Part shown: piece after piece, positions 39,201 through 52,312 of the stretch
Layout: each line of letters starts with the position of its first letter
Numbering within the stretch: the stretch's first letter is position 1
Assembly: GCA_012295275.1 (NCBI GenBank)
Contig: CM022672.1
Span: 11,337,904 to 11,401,903 of the forward strand
Direction of reading: 5' to 3'
Length of the DNA stretch: 64,000 nucleotides
From: Chrysomallon squamiferum
Taxonomy: Eukaryota > Mollusca > Gastropoda > Neomphalida > Peltospiridae
The notes under the pieces: model-generated
The model's database searches: none
The model's input: only the letters and a program-made list of their open reading frames with translations
What the model was told of the DNA's origin: nothing
Translations under genes and position numbers: made by a program

Positions 39201-40693
39201 GATTTTCTACAACACATCCAATAAGAAAATATTTTGTGAAAATGAATTTATGGTCAAAAAGAAAACGAAAAAGAGAAAACAAATGTACTAAAATTTCATT
39301 AAGCTGTGAAAACATTCATATGTACACGTGTGCATGTATATGTATATATGTGCATATGTGTGTGTGATCTGGTACCTGAAAATTGGCCACCATTGAACAT
39401 CCCAGAGCAGCCAACACCCCAAGTACAAATGTTGTGCAATTCATTCTCCATAACCAGTGGTCTTCAGAGCTTCCAAGGCAATTAATAATTTTAAATCGAA
39501 TATACATTGTGCAAAATGCTGAAAGATAATAGGCTTACATGAAAAATATACTTGTGCACAAATAAGAAACTTTAACAATGATTTATTATTAGCTGTAGCA
39601 GTAGCAACATTATAGTGGATTTCTTCTTATTACAACAACTAGTATTACTGCTACTATAACAGTTAGTACTATTACTTGTACTATTATATCATTATTTCTA
39701 TTACTACTACTATCACCACCAACACCACTAGTCTGGTGCTATCACTAATACGGCTACTGATACAATTACTACTACTACTACTACTACTACTACTGCTACT
39801 TGTATTCTTATGGGTGGAGTTTGAAAAAATACTATGGTATCAGAAAGTACATGCTTTGTGCTGATAACTGTGCATTATAATGTTTTATTAATAAGAATAA
39901 TATTTATATTCGTAAGAATGCAAACATCAAAACAGTTTATATAAGATAAAATGTGAATAAGGTACAAATAACAATATGGCTACCAAAAAATGAAGCTAGG
40001 TTGAGAAACTGAGCAAACACTTTACTCTCAGGACCTTCAGCTCCTGTGTCACTGAAAAACAACAAAAAAACAAAAAACAACTAAAAATGAAAATCTACAA
40101 AGATAAATCAATAACCTAGAAATACTTTAAAAAGTTTAATTTTAATCTGTTATTCTGAAAAATACTGTTTCCGTCAGTTATAAAATTGATACTGTGCTAC
40201 AGGGTAACTGAATATAATTTTTGATAATATTTCTAACAATTAGGGCACTGAATCAATCATTTTGAGACTTCCATTCTGAAATTACTACGAACATATATAT
40301 TTCTGTGACAGTTAAATTAAGAAGAATTTTATTTTTTTTAAATATTTGTTAACATATTGATATATCTGCAACATGTCTAGTGCCTTTTAAAAATTGTCTT
40401 AAAAACCTATTTCTGTTATTTCTTTCTTTCTTCTTCTTATTTTTTTTTTTACAATTTGAACAACCCTCAGTTTTGAACTCAGTATATTCAGTTATTTGTA
40501 TGCTAAATTAATTTAATAAAATATACTCTTTTTTTCACTGAGTACTATGATGCCTGTCAAAATTATTTTACCTGATGTAAGGAAATGCTGCTGAGACATC
40601 GTTACGGACCACGGCAATTATGTATGATATTAAAATAGTGCCAGAGGCTAGTAAAATCATAGATATAGGAATAAAACCAAGCCATGAAGCCAT
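36221..40693 (-). CDS. DRAM2: DRAM2-like autophagy modulator, multi-pass membrane protein
   Basis: Six coding exons on the minus strand: 40572-40693, 39984-40051, 39376-39518, 38565-38763 (or 38583-38763), 37338-37435 and 36221-36418, giving about 275 residues (269 with the alternative donor); human DRAM2 has 266. Members of this Frag1/DRAM/Sfk1 family are six-span proteins of lysosomes that promote autophagy. Family landmarks are AAFPYISDTGAEGPES (about 36-51), TMYIRFK, LGCSMVANFQ, TYHMYPDYNG, HWNPGDV before the last junction, and TAGEWVMAMIF with TYVREF in the last span. The protein ends ERTSLLS, close to the tail of vertebrate DRAM2. Exon 4 has two possible donors, GTATCC or GTAGCA 18 bp later; the longer form keeps a full-length membrane span and is preferred. 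A TTTCAG acceptor 22 bp before the ATG shows that a 5' noncoding exon exists upstream. Confidence 0.93.
36644..36973. mobile_element. Non-autonomous pogo/Tigger-like DNA transposon (MITE)
   Basis: A 330-bp segment in the last intron of the DRAM2-like gene begins CAGGTACCAGACCAATTATC. It ends with the reverse complement of CAGGTGCTGGACCAATTACC, so the ends are inverted repeats of about 20 bp with four mismatches. Both ends are flanked by TA. CAGG...CCTG ends with a TA target duplication fit the pogo/Tigger branch of Tc1/mariner. No transposase is encoded; the two short overlapping frames inside are incidental. Confidence 0.72.
38963..39175. repeat. Tandem duplication of about 112 bp in a DRAM2 intron
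   Basis: TTTGTTTGCATCTTGATAA occurs near 38,966 and again near 39,078. Each copy is followed by a TA-rich tract and then by AATTTTATTTAATCATTTAG. The TA tract is longer in the first copy. Confidence 0.85.
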
Positions 40694-41599
40694 TTTCAGT
40701 TATTCATACATCAACTGAAATATAAGATTTAAAAAACATAACATTACATCATTAACATGTTTAAAATAATAAATAAATAAATAATATTAATCATAATAGA
40801 TTTGTTTAGTTGTTGTTTTTTTCTTCTTTTTTTTCTTTTTTTTTCATGTTGTTGGTTTTAGGTTTTATTCAATTGCTATGTATCAATCAATAAAGGGTTT
40901 CTGAAATTTGAAAAATAAAATTTGTTTGCATAATTTTCATAAAAAATTAATATGATACAAAGCCAGGGTGAAAACTGTGGTGATTAAGAAAATAAATAAC
41001 ACAATTTGAGTTCATGATAGCAAAATCCACCTGAATACAATAATTATTTTTACTGTAAATAACTGTTTACTGTCATACATTATTACTATCTCCAACTTGT
41101 CGCATGTGCAATAATTTGGAAGAATAAAAAGTTTTTTTATCAACTATCAAGGATAATATTTAAGTTTTATGCAGACATCACATGCAAATTTGAAACAATA
41201 CATGTACTGTTATTAATTTTATATTTATTTTATACATGAAATGGTTAGCACTTGTGGTTATAATCACAAGTTCATTACACTTTTACTGCATTAATTTATG
41301 TTTAGATATGTAAAATAATATTATGCTAATTACAATTTGTATAAATGCACATTTTCATGTTCTGTGTTGTTTGCGTGTACCAATTAATACACGTGAAAGC
41401 AGATGTACATTACGTAAATTTATAGCATTTAACTGTTTTTATAAATTAAAAAAATTTAAAAAGTAATAAAAAAATCAATAATAATAATTTAAAAAAACAT
41501 TAAGAGAAATACAGGACAAAACAACATAAACAAATAAAATTAGCAACAATAAATTAATCAGCTATATAACAGAATTATATATATAATTATATATATATA

Positions 41600-42150
41600 T
41601 ATATCATTTTAACCAAGAAACAAAAGAAAGAAACGTACTTTCACTTTCGCAGTGGAATCCACTAAATCCTTCCTTCTGCGTTTTGTTAATAAACATCTAT
41701 TATTTTATTGTAGACTTTATATTTTATATTTATCATCATCATATATTTATTACACATACGTACAAAATATGAGATAGCCGATTCGTAACTATCACATGAA
41801 CCTACATGTGATAATTATTGCTCGTTATCTTATTTTGTCGGTCCAGGGGGAAAACAAATCTATAATTAAAGCTACTCAGCTAGTTTTTAAGTTTACAAGA
41901 ATTGTATCAAACAGTTAAATAATATTAATTTCTGGCCGATCAAAACAACATATATATTTAACATACCGTCGTCTTTATTCAGTCAATAAACGCGATGTAT
42001 TTATCTTTTCTTTTTTTACGTCCTCAAAACAAGTTAATGCGGAACACTTTCTGTCGCACATGCACCATTTTGTTTACTGGTGTGCTGGTATAGTTTGTGG
42101 ACTGGTTTGGCGAGAGGTTAAGGCGGAAATACACCGATCCATGAATAATT
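41600..42150. promoter_or_regulatory. Shared upstream region of the DRAM2-like and first quinone reductase genes
   Basis: The two genes are head to head with 2.1 kb between start codons. Both have a splice acceptor just before the ATG (minus-strand TTTCAG ending at 40,716; plus-strand TTTCAG ending at 42,783), so both have upstream noncoding exons in this interval. A minus-strand donor (GAAA then GTACGT) lies near 41,635-41,640 and a possible plus-strand donor (GAG then GTTAAG) at 42,117. The only CpG-richer patch between the genes is at about 42,000-42,135, making it the likely bidirectional start region. Confidence 0.45.
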
Positions 42151-42824
42151 AGATTAATTTCATTGATTTATCATAAGGCGAATGAAAAAGTGCATATTTT
42201 AATTTTCGATGGTAACAAAGAAAACAGAACAGTAACAGTAGTAATACATTTTTAAAAATTAAATAATTGTGAAAAGAAGATTGGTTATAAATACGGGAAC
42301 CGTATTTGCAAATTACCTTAACATTAACGTATTAAGTGATTAATAACGACAAACAAATAATTTTTTGTGTAATTTGTAAGGGCGTATTTTTATTAGAATT
42401 TTATTAGAATTTTTATATTAAATAATTCAGTTAATAATATATAAATGAAAATAACGGTCGATGTATTTTTTCGACTGATATGTATATATACTGTCAACTT
42501 AAATATGAAAATGGACAAAAGATACTTGTCATACACCACGAAACAATAACAAAAACAACTACAAATAAATTAAAAAAAAATAAATATCAAAATCAAATTT
42601 GTATGCAAAGATTCCATGATGATAAATTAGAAGGCTAATACATGAACAATTTAATTAACTAATATTTTTGGTAAAATTACTTATATAATATTGGTTATAT
42701 CATATCAAATATGATAAAAAGCTTCATTCTCTGATTAATTACTTCATTTCATAATTTACTAACTGAAATATATTTTGATTTCAGGAAATCATCTTTGAAA
42801 TTGTAAGAAATTAATTTATCAGCA

Positions 42825-45800
42825 ATGAAGGCAATACGTGTGCCAAAGTTTGGTGGACCAGATGTTCTTCAGTTTGAAGAAAATGTAGAAATTCCAAAAC
42901 CAAAGAAAAATGAGGTTGTCATTTTATAATTGTTCAACTTATTTTTTACCATATGTATGATTTTATAACAGTTTAAATGTTCAATGTTGTAGATGACATT
43001 GTTGAGCTAGTTACTGAATTAAAAATCATGTAAAAAGCATTAATAATTAATTTTCTAGTATAATGACAATAAATATAAATGTATTAAAACAAATCATTTA
43101 CAGAATAAACCATAAATCTGAAAAAAATGTTAATGAATTTTAACAAAATATAATAATATACAGATGAATGACAAGGTTTCAGTTACATCAGATCTTTATG
43201 ACATGGTTATATTGTGAAACTCAAGCACACTGCATATGTTTCAGGTTCTGATAAAAGTGATGGCTATTGGTGTAAATCCGGTAGAGACATACATCCGAGC
43301 TGGACAGTGGGGAGGTGATTTGCCTTACACCCCAGGAACTGATGCTGCTGGTGTTGTAGAAAGTGTTGGTTCTGGAGTGAAAAGATTTCAGGTTCTTGCC
43401 TTTCTCTGCCATTTTCCAGTTCTGATAATAACTCTGAACTTATGTAACACTTCGTTTCATTATTATTATTATTTTTTTAAATTTACATTTGAATATCATC
43501 TGTCTGAATAAGTGGATGGGTACAAGAATATTATAATCTTTTTAATGTTAATAGATTCACTGTTTAATAAACATTTTAAATGTGTCATGATGTTTCAGAA
43601 GAAATTACTTCAGACACTCTGTTTTTTGTCATTTAGCAGCAAGAACCTCTCTGAAAACAACAGCCATCACTAAATTACATAGAGAGCAAGAGCTGGAATG
43701 TGAATTAACCCAATGGAAGCATGTAGGAGAATTGATACTCAACAGATTATTCCTCAGCCTACTGCTCTGACATTGACTATATGAAAACCTGGCCTTGTAA
43801 ATACAGCAAGTTTGAAATTTATGAAAGTTTTGTGTTAATTATGTTTAATATTGAAATTACAGAAAGGCGACAGAGTGCTGACAGTACGCAGTCGATCAGG
43901 AGCATACGCAGAATTCACAGCTGTAGATGAAACATTTGTATGTCATCTTCATGACAGACTTTCTTTTGACCAAGGAGCTGCAATGGGAATTCCTTACTAT
44001 ACTGCTTACAGATGCTTAATATTCAGGTATCTGTCAACTGTCCATTGCCCAGAATTTTTAGGGAGAAATCATAAAATAGTCTACAGAGTTTCTTTATAAG
44101 GAAAGTAAACTAAATTTTTATTAAATGTAGATTAAATTGTACTTTGTATATGTATACTCAGTTGATATTTTGTTAAAAAAATAAAAAAACATTAAAAAGA
44201 AATAATAATTATTTAATAAATAAATAAATAAATAAATAAATAAAACTTTAAAAACCCCTAAAAACACCCCTGATTATTAAATTTCAGAAATTAAGTTGTT
44301 GATCTCACTATGAACCATGATTTTATTTCTAAGCTTTGTGCTTATACATAGTAACTATGGTCTCCATCAATATTTTGATTGTATCAATGTAAAATGTTAT
44401 TTATTGTAAAATTAAAATTGTGTTTCATTTGTACTAAAATACTATGCAGACAGTAATGGAATCTAGAAAATGCCAAAATAAACTTACAGATATTTTAGTT
44501 ATATTTATTTTCAAGAGCAAATGCAAAAGAAGGGGAAACGGTTCTGGTTCATGGTGCCAGTGGAGGGGTAAGCTATTTTATTTATTTATGTTTTTTAATG
44601 GGTAAAAATACCTGTTTTCAGTTTGTTTATTTTAAATGAAGGATAGTAAATATATAATTAAATAATTTTGAAAATGGATTTTCAGTTAATTTTATAATTA
44701 CTACAAAAAATTGTACTCTTTCATTTTTGGTGGACTTTTTGGAAATAATTTCCTTTTAATTCAGTTGTAAGTATTTTTTAAATGTCAGTGACTTAAGGAG
44801 ATATTTTTTTTGTGAGAATGTTATTTATTATTAACAACCTTGTGAAAAATTAGGCATTCTTGATTTTTTTTTTTGGATAAATATAAAATCTTGATTGTTT
44901 TACTAAAATTATGATCATTTTTAATAAATAAAATGTATATTTTGAGGTTGGGACAGCCTGCATTCAGATTGCAAAGGCTCATGGGATGCGAGTGTTTGGT
45001 ACAGCAGGTTCTGAGGCTGGGCTTGAGTTGGTTAAGAATCTAGGAGCAGACAAAGTTTTTAATCACAAAGAAAAAGGATACACAAATAAAATAATGGTAT
45101 TATCTTTTGTTTTACACTGGATATATGCATTCTCTCTTGTAATAGAAACAAAACAAAACAGCGGTTTCCACAGTTACTTACAGTAAAGCTTCAAATTACT
45201 TTAGCTCTAAATATCTTTAAGAAAATTTAAAAAATAGTTAAAAAAATAGAATAATTTAAATGGAATGTTCTAGAATTTATTTATTTTTTTAAATACATTC
45301 TTTTACAAACATACTGGCAGTTAATCAAGAAATGATCAGAGGAAAAAATGTTTAAAAACAAAAAAGTAATTTTCTTTTACCATATTTATCAACTTGAATT
45401 TTAAAAGTGAATATTTTGTTATTTTTATTATCATCTATTAAGTAATGAAAATGAAATGGCATGCATCTATTTAATAAGAAAGCTAAGTATGTGTCTGTTT
45501 GCATATACACTTAGTTTGGAAAAGTCTTTCTTCAGATAGCTGCTTAGGTCACACAAAATTAACCATATGTTTTACAGCATCCACTGATGAATTTTGAGAA
45601 TAAAGTACAATATACAGTTTTATAATTACAGACAGCAACTAAAGGCAATGGAGTTGATGTAATAATTGAAATGATGGCTCATCTCAACTTACCAAAAGAT
45701 TTGGACATGATTAACTACCATGGACGCATAGTGGTTTGCTGTTTTTTCTATTCAGTTTTTACTGTTGCATAGATTTAAAGATTTCTTGTTATATATCAAA

Positions 45801-46936
45801 CAAACAAACAAACAAACAAAATGAAGAGTATAATAAATGAAATAAAATCTGAAAATTTCAGATGAAGAACAGACAGATATGATTACTGAACAGTAAAATA
45901 TTGTATTTGTATGAAAGATGATAAAGATTTTATTTTAATTTTCACTGATACTAAATTTATTATGGAAGTTAAAAAACAGAGACAAAAAAAAGAAAGGATA
46001 ATTATTTGGATTAATAATGAAAATAACTTTTGAAAATTACTTTTGTAAAACAACAATTTAGTATGAAATTAATAAATTTGCTACATATTTGGAAACTCCA
46101 CTTTCCTGTGTTTATTTCTCTGGATATTAGAATGTTGGTGCAAAAGGTGAAGTGAAGATAAATCCAGGATTGACTCTGGGCAAGGAATGTGTTATAACTG
46201 GTGTAGCTATCTTGTCTTCTTCTGAGGTAACATTGCAGATGTCTCTTAAACACAGTAGTTATATAAAAAACACCCAATCTCTTATATTTACCTATTAATA
46301 TCATAGTTTATATATATATGTATATATGACATTGTAATAGGATTTTAAGTCATACTTTACTCATTGTACTGCTATGTACATTATTCATGATGTATAGATA
46401 GTTAAGTATGGTTAAAGGACAATAAAATTGTAAATAAAAAGGTCTGTGTGAATAATTAAATAAAGACATTTTTCCTTCTATCTCAAAAGGCTGCAGATAA
46501 TTTCTGTTCTACTCCTGTTACTTCATGGACTACTCTTTCATTGTTAGAACCAAGGGAGCTCATATGTACACATTTGTTTTTAAGATTTGCATATTCACTG
46601 AATTTTAATTATTTTTTGGTATCAGTACTTTTAATTACAGTGATTTAAAATTTGAAATGTAATTCACCATTTTAAAAAATTGTACTCTTATCATTGGAAC
46701 ATATTGAGTGTTTTTTTATTACCCCAGTTAAAATTTGGCATATTTTATATTTTTATTTATTTTTTATTTTCCAGGCAGATGTGATGAAGATGCACAAAGC
46801 AATGGAAGCAGGGATGGAAGAAGGATGGATTGACCCATACATCAGTAAAATCTACCCTCTTAACAGTGCAAGTGAGGCCCATGAAGAGATAGTAAAGAAG
46901 AAAAGTGCTCTTGGAAAAATTGTTTTACATCCTTGA
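42825..46936 (+). CDS. CRYZ: Quinone oxidoreductase, zeta-crystallin family, copy 1
   Basis: Eight coding exons: 42825-42914, 43245-43391, 43863-44026, 44516-44567, 44947-45096, 45632-45733, 46131-46226 and 46775-46936, giving 320 residues (human CRYZ 329). The family reduces quinones one electron at a time with NADPH and belongs to the zinc-free medium-chain dehydrogenases. N-terminal GroES-like half: [11 protein letters not shown] and [19 protein letters not shown]. Substrate region: [13 protein letters not shown]. Rossmann half: [20 protein letters not shown] at about 144-163, then [16 protein letters not shown] and [14 protein letters not shown]. The GASGGVG loop is split between exons 4 and 5. 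Compared with copy 2 and the human protein, the loop after exon 6 reads KGEVKINPG instead of RGT-x-EINPR. The first intron uses a weak donor (GTTGTC), yet the phase is right. Confidence 0.95.
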
Positions 46937-48253
46937 CATTTTAACAGTGTTACTGTTGATGTCACTATATTTTTTTAACATTATGCCATAAAACATCAAT
47001 TTATTCATGTGGTCACAGTGGTCATATTTAACATTTGTTTCGTTAAAATCAGAATGTTTTATTCAAATTTATGAAGATTTTAGATTCAGAATGACATTAA
47101 AATGCCAGGTATATAAGCAGAAAATGTTTTTGGAAGTTTTATGGAATTCTTTGTGAATGCCGACATTGCTGCAAATGGTCTCCAAGTTATGGTTACTGGC
47201 AAATATTCAATGAAAAAGATTACTTGTGGATCAGTGTCAGAATGCAAACACAGACTTACTAATAATGTCACAGGTTTTCATTTTCAGAGAAATTTTCTAG
47301 ACGCATGTTGAAACCGAGACACTGAAATGTTTTGTTATTTTACTTAGCATTTGTTCTTCATTCTTTTAGGTTTGTTGTTATATAATAAAAAACAAGTGTT
47401 CTAAACATAACTGTATCTCTGTTTTTGATGATTCAGTCTACTACATGGTCCATGTTTTCAGTTTTCTTTCTAGTAGGGACCTCAAATGAAATGGGTAATT
47501 GTGTCAGTTGATATAAATGAATGAAAAGTACAGAGGGACCAGTTGATTAAAATAATAAATATTATAAAATAATTAATTAATATAATTTCACATTACACTA
47601 TTTTGTAAGTAAGTTGTATGTTCCAGCAATATTTGTTTTTGAACAAGTAATAATTAATATGCTTTGTAAAGGAAAGAAAAGTATAATAAAGCTGAACCAT
47701 GTATTTGTACATGGTATATTTTGAGATTGTTATCTGATAAATAATGTTAACACTGAAAACAAACATCATTTACAAAATTAAATATAAAATAAATATGATG
47801 TTATAAATGTGAAACATAATAATAAAATTTTAAAAAAATATCAAAAAATAAATTTAAATAAAATAATGAATAATAGAAAATAAAAAATAAAATAATCATT
47901 AATAAATAAAATTATGACAGAAAATGAAATATATGTTTATTATGCTGTCACAAGTGCATAATATAGATGAAACTATTGCAGCTAATAATAACAATATGCA
48001 ACAACATGTATCTGAAAAAACAGCTTATGACATATGATATCTGGATCTGCTTTATTATTATTATTTATTTATATATTAAATCTAAACTTGATGAAGATCA
48101 TTACATATTTATACATATCTGAAATTTTATATAATTGTAAACCCATTCCCATAATTTCTCAATGAGAATTCCATTACAGTATTAGTTAACTTCAGTTTAT
48201 TTATTTATCACTAAATTTATTTTTTTAAATCTATTTATCTATCTATATATATA
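46937..48253. other. Intergenic between CRYZ copies, left of the Tc1-like element
   Basis: 3' flank of copy 1. An AATAAA at about 47,383 is a possible poly-A signal. The rest is AT-rich with AAAT-type tracts at 47,820-47,910. No frame of note. Confidence 0.5.
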
Positions 48254-48694
48254 CTCTAACAAAAAAGAGATGCAAAAGCAGATTTTATTGACATTGGGAA
48301 TAAGCAGCAAAATGTGAACATTTTACACACACTTTCACAATTCATTAATATTGATGGTATTACACTGAAAAGGTTAAAGTTCAAGGTTATAGCAGTATAA
48401 TATCAATACCTTGTGTGCCTACCATGGGAGTTCAGAACTGCCTGACATCTCCTTCCCATGGCAGTAATGACATTACAAATTACACCTTGTGGTATGGTGG
48501 CCCACTGTCTGTAGTAATAATGCCAACTGAGCACGATTCTGTGGCTGTGGTTGATGCTGCCTTAGTCGTCTATCCAACTCGTCCCATAAATGCTCTATAC
48601 TATAGGGTTCAAATCCAGAGATTTAGAATGTTATGTGTCAGTTTACAATAGTTATCTAAGAAATCTACCATTTTGCGTTTCTTTTTTGGGAGAG
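48254..48694 (-). mobile_element. Internally deleted Tc1-like transposon with both ends
   Basis: A 441-bp segment starts CTCTAACAAAAAAGAGATGC and ends with the reverse complement of CTCTCCCAAAAAAGAAACGC. It is flanked by TA on both sides, as expected for Tc1/mariner insertion. Between the ends the minus strand encodes the end of a Tc1-type transposase: IEHLWDELDRRLRQHQPQPQ (about 48,593-48,534) and, in another frame after a frameshift near 48,480, MGRRCQAVLNSHGRHTRY. The Glu of IEHLW matches the third acidic residue of the DD34E triad. The first two thirds of the transposase are missing and the rest is frameshifted, so the copy is dead; its ends could have been moved in trans. Confidence 0.85.
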
Positions 48695-49516
48695 TATATA
48701 TATATATATATATATAATCTTTGAAATCGGTAATAACACGCGACCTAATTAATTATACGGTATTTAATACTAACAAAACTGTTTAAGTTTCTTAAGGTCA
48801 AGGACTTGACCACAGTTGGTTGATAATACTTTTTAATTACAGGCTATAACAAACATCAGCAGCCTCGCTATTTTGCTTGAAAAATAACAAAAGCTGTAAG
48901 TTATCAAATATATCATAAGAAACACAAAAAAAGATGTTCTTGTTAAATGTTATGTGTAGTGTTTATAAAATTAGGTCATGACAAAAGTCTCCTAACCAGA
49001 TCTGAAAAACGGGCAAGATTATATAGCTTCTAAAAACGAAAATCATAAACTTTAATTTAATTAATTAATTAATTTATTTTTATTTTTTATTAGCCACATG
49101 ATAAAATATATAAAATAAAGTTGCAGGTACTGTGTTTAAATATAGCTGAGATTTATTTATTTATTTATTCGTTTGTTTATTTGTTTATTTAAGCAAACAG
49201 ATATAATATTTCTCCTTCCAGGCAGATTTTTTTAGCAGAAATATTGCCATCTTTGTATTAACTGGGCCTTTCCCTGTTCCAGTAAAAGTGGTAAGTGCTG
49301 TCCTGTTTAGTGGGAAAGTACATATAAAATATCTGTTGGTGTTTATTGTAAAGTGCCGACTGTTCGTTTCCTCAGTCATAACATAATTGTATATTATTAT
49401 TATTATTATTATTTTTTTTAATGTATATTGTTAACCATTCACAGAATATGTATTGAGATGTTAAATATCCATATGTTGACAGTTGAATGTCCTTTGGCAA
49501 AGTTATTCATAACGTA
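48695..49516. other. Upstream region of CRYZ copy 2
   Basis: Begins with a TA tract next to the transposon. It contains AATT and TTTA tracts and a moderately complex patch at 49,190-49,380. No TATA box or CpG patch stands out. The ATG of copy 2 at 49517 is not directly preceded by a strong acceptor, unlike copy 1. Confidence 0.4.
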
Positions 49517-49617
49517 ATGAAAGCAATCAGAGTAACCAAATTTGGTGGACCGGATGTCCTGCAGCTGGAGTCAAACATCCCAGTTCCAAAACCAAATAAA
49601 ACAGAAGTAATACCTTT

Positions 49618-49654
<37 letters not shown>

Positions 49655-49798
49655 TTCTTGTAAAAGTTTCACAAATAACACCATATATATATAATATAAA
49701 AAAAAAAATTAAAAAATCAAATCAAAATCTTGTTTTGATCAAAACTTCAAGGACATTAAATACCTATATAAAAGAGTTATAAAATATGTCAATAGCCA

Positions 49799-49829
<31 letters not shown>

Positions 49830-50405
49830 TTATGAATGATATTGGAGAGTCATAAATTTTAAAACTTTTTAAAAAGTACTGAATAAATAAAAAATGAAAA
49901 ATGTGTTTGTTTTAGAAAGTTTATCATTACAAGTTTGCATTCTATTATCATTATTTTATTATCAAAAATTGATTGCAAAATATGCAAAAATTATTTATAT
50001 AGGCCATTTATAAACTTCAAGCAAAATATTCCACAATTTTAAGGGTATTTATTAAAAATACGACTTCAGTGTTAATATTTTTCTAAATGCAGCTTCTGAT
50101 TAAAGTATTAGCAGCTGGAGTTAATCCAGTAGATACCTACCTTCGTTCTGGTCAGTATGCCTGGCTTCCTGAGCTGCCATACACTCCTGGTTCTGATGCA
50201 GCTGGTGTGGTTGAAGAGACAGGTTCAGAAGTAAAGCGATTCCAGGTATTTTGCTTGTCATATTCAGTGACATTAGTAAATAAACTTGTTAAAATTGCTT
50301 GTTGTATTCAAATTGTATACATTTTTTAAAGTGATCAAAATAAAAGACATAACAAGACCTTTCTCAAATGTACATCACTAAACATGAAAAGATGTAATTT
50401 ATTCT

Positions 50406-50455
<50 letters not shown>

Positions 50456-52279
50456 ATATTTATATTAACATTTAGAAAAATATGGGTTGGTTGAAAATTT
50501 TATATTCTTTTTGATTATCATTTAATTGTTGATTTGCTTTATTTATTTATTTATTTATTTATTTACTAATTTATTTATTTTAAATTAAAATAGAAAGGTG
50601 ATCGTGTATGTGCAGCTTTTCGGAACAGTGGAACATATGCCGAGTACACAGTGTCTGATGAAACATTTGTTTGTCATCTCCCAGACAGTCTGAGCTTTGA
50701 TCAAGGAGCAGGGATAGGCATTCCATTTTTCACAGCATACAGATCCATCTTTCAAAGGTAATAACTTTGTATGGATGTTTCTTAACGTGTGATGCATTAC
50801 AGCAAAATGAGCCAGTAATTAGAATTGAGATTTGAAATAAAAGTTGACAGTTTTCATACATCCTTAGCAACCAGAAAGACAGGTGATTTGTATGGCAGTT
50901 TTAATTAATGAAACAGAAAGTTTGGGCTGTAAAGGATATCAGTATTAGTGAAAATACTTATAAATGTTAATTAGAACTGCATATTATAGCCACTAAATGG
51001 TGGTCATTGAACAGGAAAGTGGAAATTTTGCCACATTTTTTATTAATGAAAAATTTAAATAATAGATGTAACAATTCTATTATTATTTGTTTGTTTGTTT
51101 GTTTGTTTATTTATTTTTCTATTTATTTATTATTAACATTTTTTTTTCTTTTAAAAACATGATAAAAAAGAGCTGGTGCCACACCTGGAGAAATAATTCT
51201 AGTTCATGGAGCAAGTGGAGGGGTAATTACAAAATATTAACTTTCATAGTAAAAAAAGAACATAACAGTCTTCTTTTCTGAAATATTAAGCAACAAACAT
51301 TGTTTTACATAATCCAGTAATCCTGTTATATTTTGAATGCATATTGTCATAAATATTGACTAGTATCCTATATTTGTATTATTTGATATTTTATTTCCTT
51401 GTAAGAAACAAAAGTAGTTTATAATAACAGTCCTTATTTTTTAATTATGGGTGCTAAATAAATAGAATGTCATGATGATGAGGGTTTATGTTCTAATTAT
51501 TTCAGGTTGGAACAGCCTGTGTACAGATTGCAAAGGCTCATGGGATGCGTGTGTTTGGTACAGCAGGTTCTGAGGCTGGGCTGGAGTTGGTTAAGAATCT
51601 AGGAGCAGACGCAGTTTTTAATCATAGAGAGGAAGGATACACAGACAAAATTATGGTACAGTACATCAAAATTCACATGCAAGTAACAGATAAACAAACA
51701 AAAAACCTATAATAATAACAAAAAAAACCAACAACCCAGTAGTATATTTATAAATGACAGGAAGCTTATATAGATAAATTCAAAATTATGTATAGATTTT
51801 TACAAGTAAACATTGCTAAAAAATGTTAGATTTAAAAAAAATATATATTTCAATTTGCTTTTATTTACAAGCCATTCAGAAACATCTGCAAAGAATTCAT
51901 AAACAGTGCTATAATTTTCAAAGATTATTGTACAAATTTATTATTAAATTTGCATTTTTCACCTGATTGGACAGACATGCAAAATTACAATAATCTTGAA
52001 TAATAAAAAATGGACATATTTGTATCTTCTATTAAAGTTAACATAACTAGGATAAGTGCAAAGTGAGATATTTTTGACAAGCATTTGTAAGCAGTGAAAA
52101 TCATTTAAATTTAAAATGTAAAATAAGGTTTTAATATTTGCAGGAAAAGACTAATGGAAAAGGTGTTGATGTCATATTAGAGATGTTGTCAAATGTTAAT
52201 TTGCAGAAAGATTTGGAAATGGTTAAATTTCAAGGTCGTATAGTGGTATGTACATATGAGATAAAAATATAATTTAAAT

Positions 52280-52312
<33 letters not shown>

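Noticed and set aside
48415..48651. 78-codon plus-strand frame
   Set aside because: It is the antisense of the Tc1-like transposase remnant read on the minus strand.
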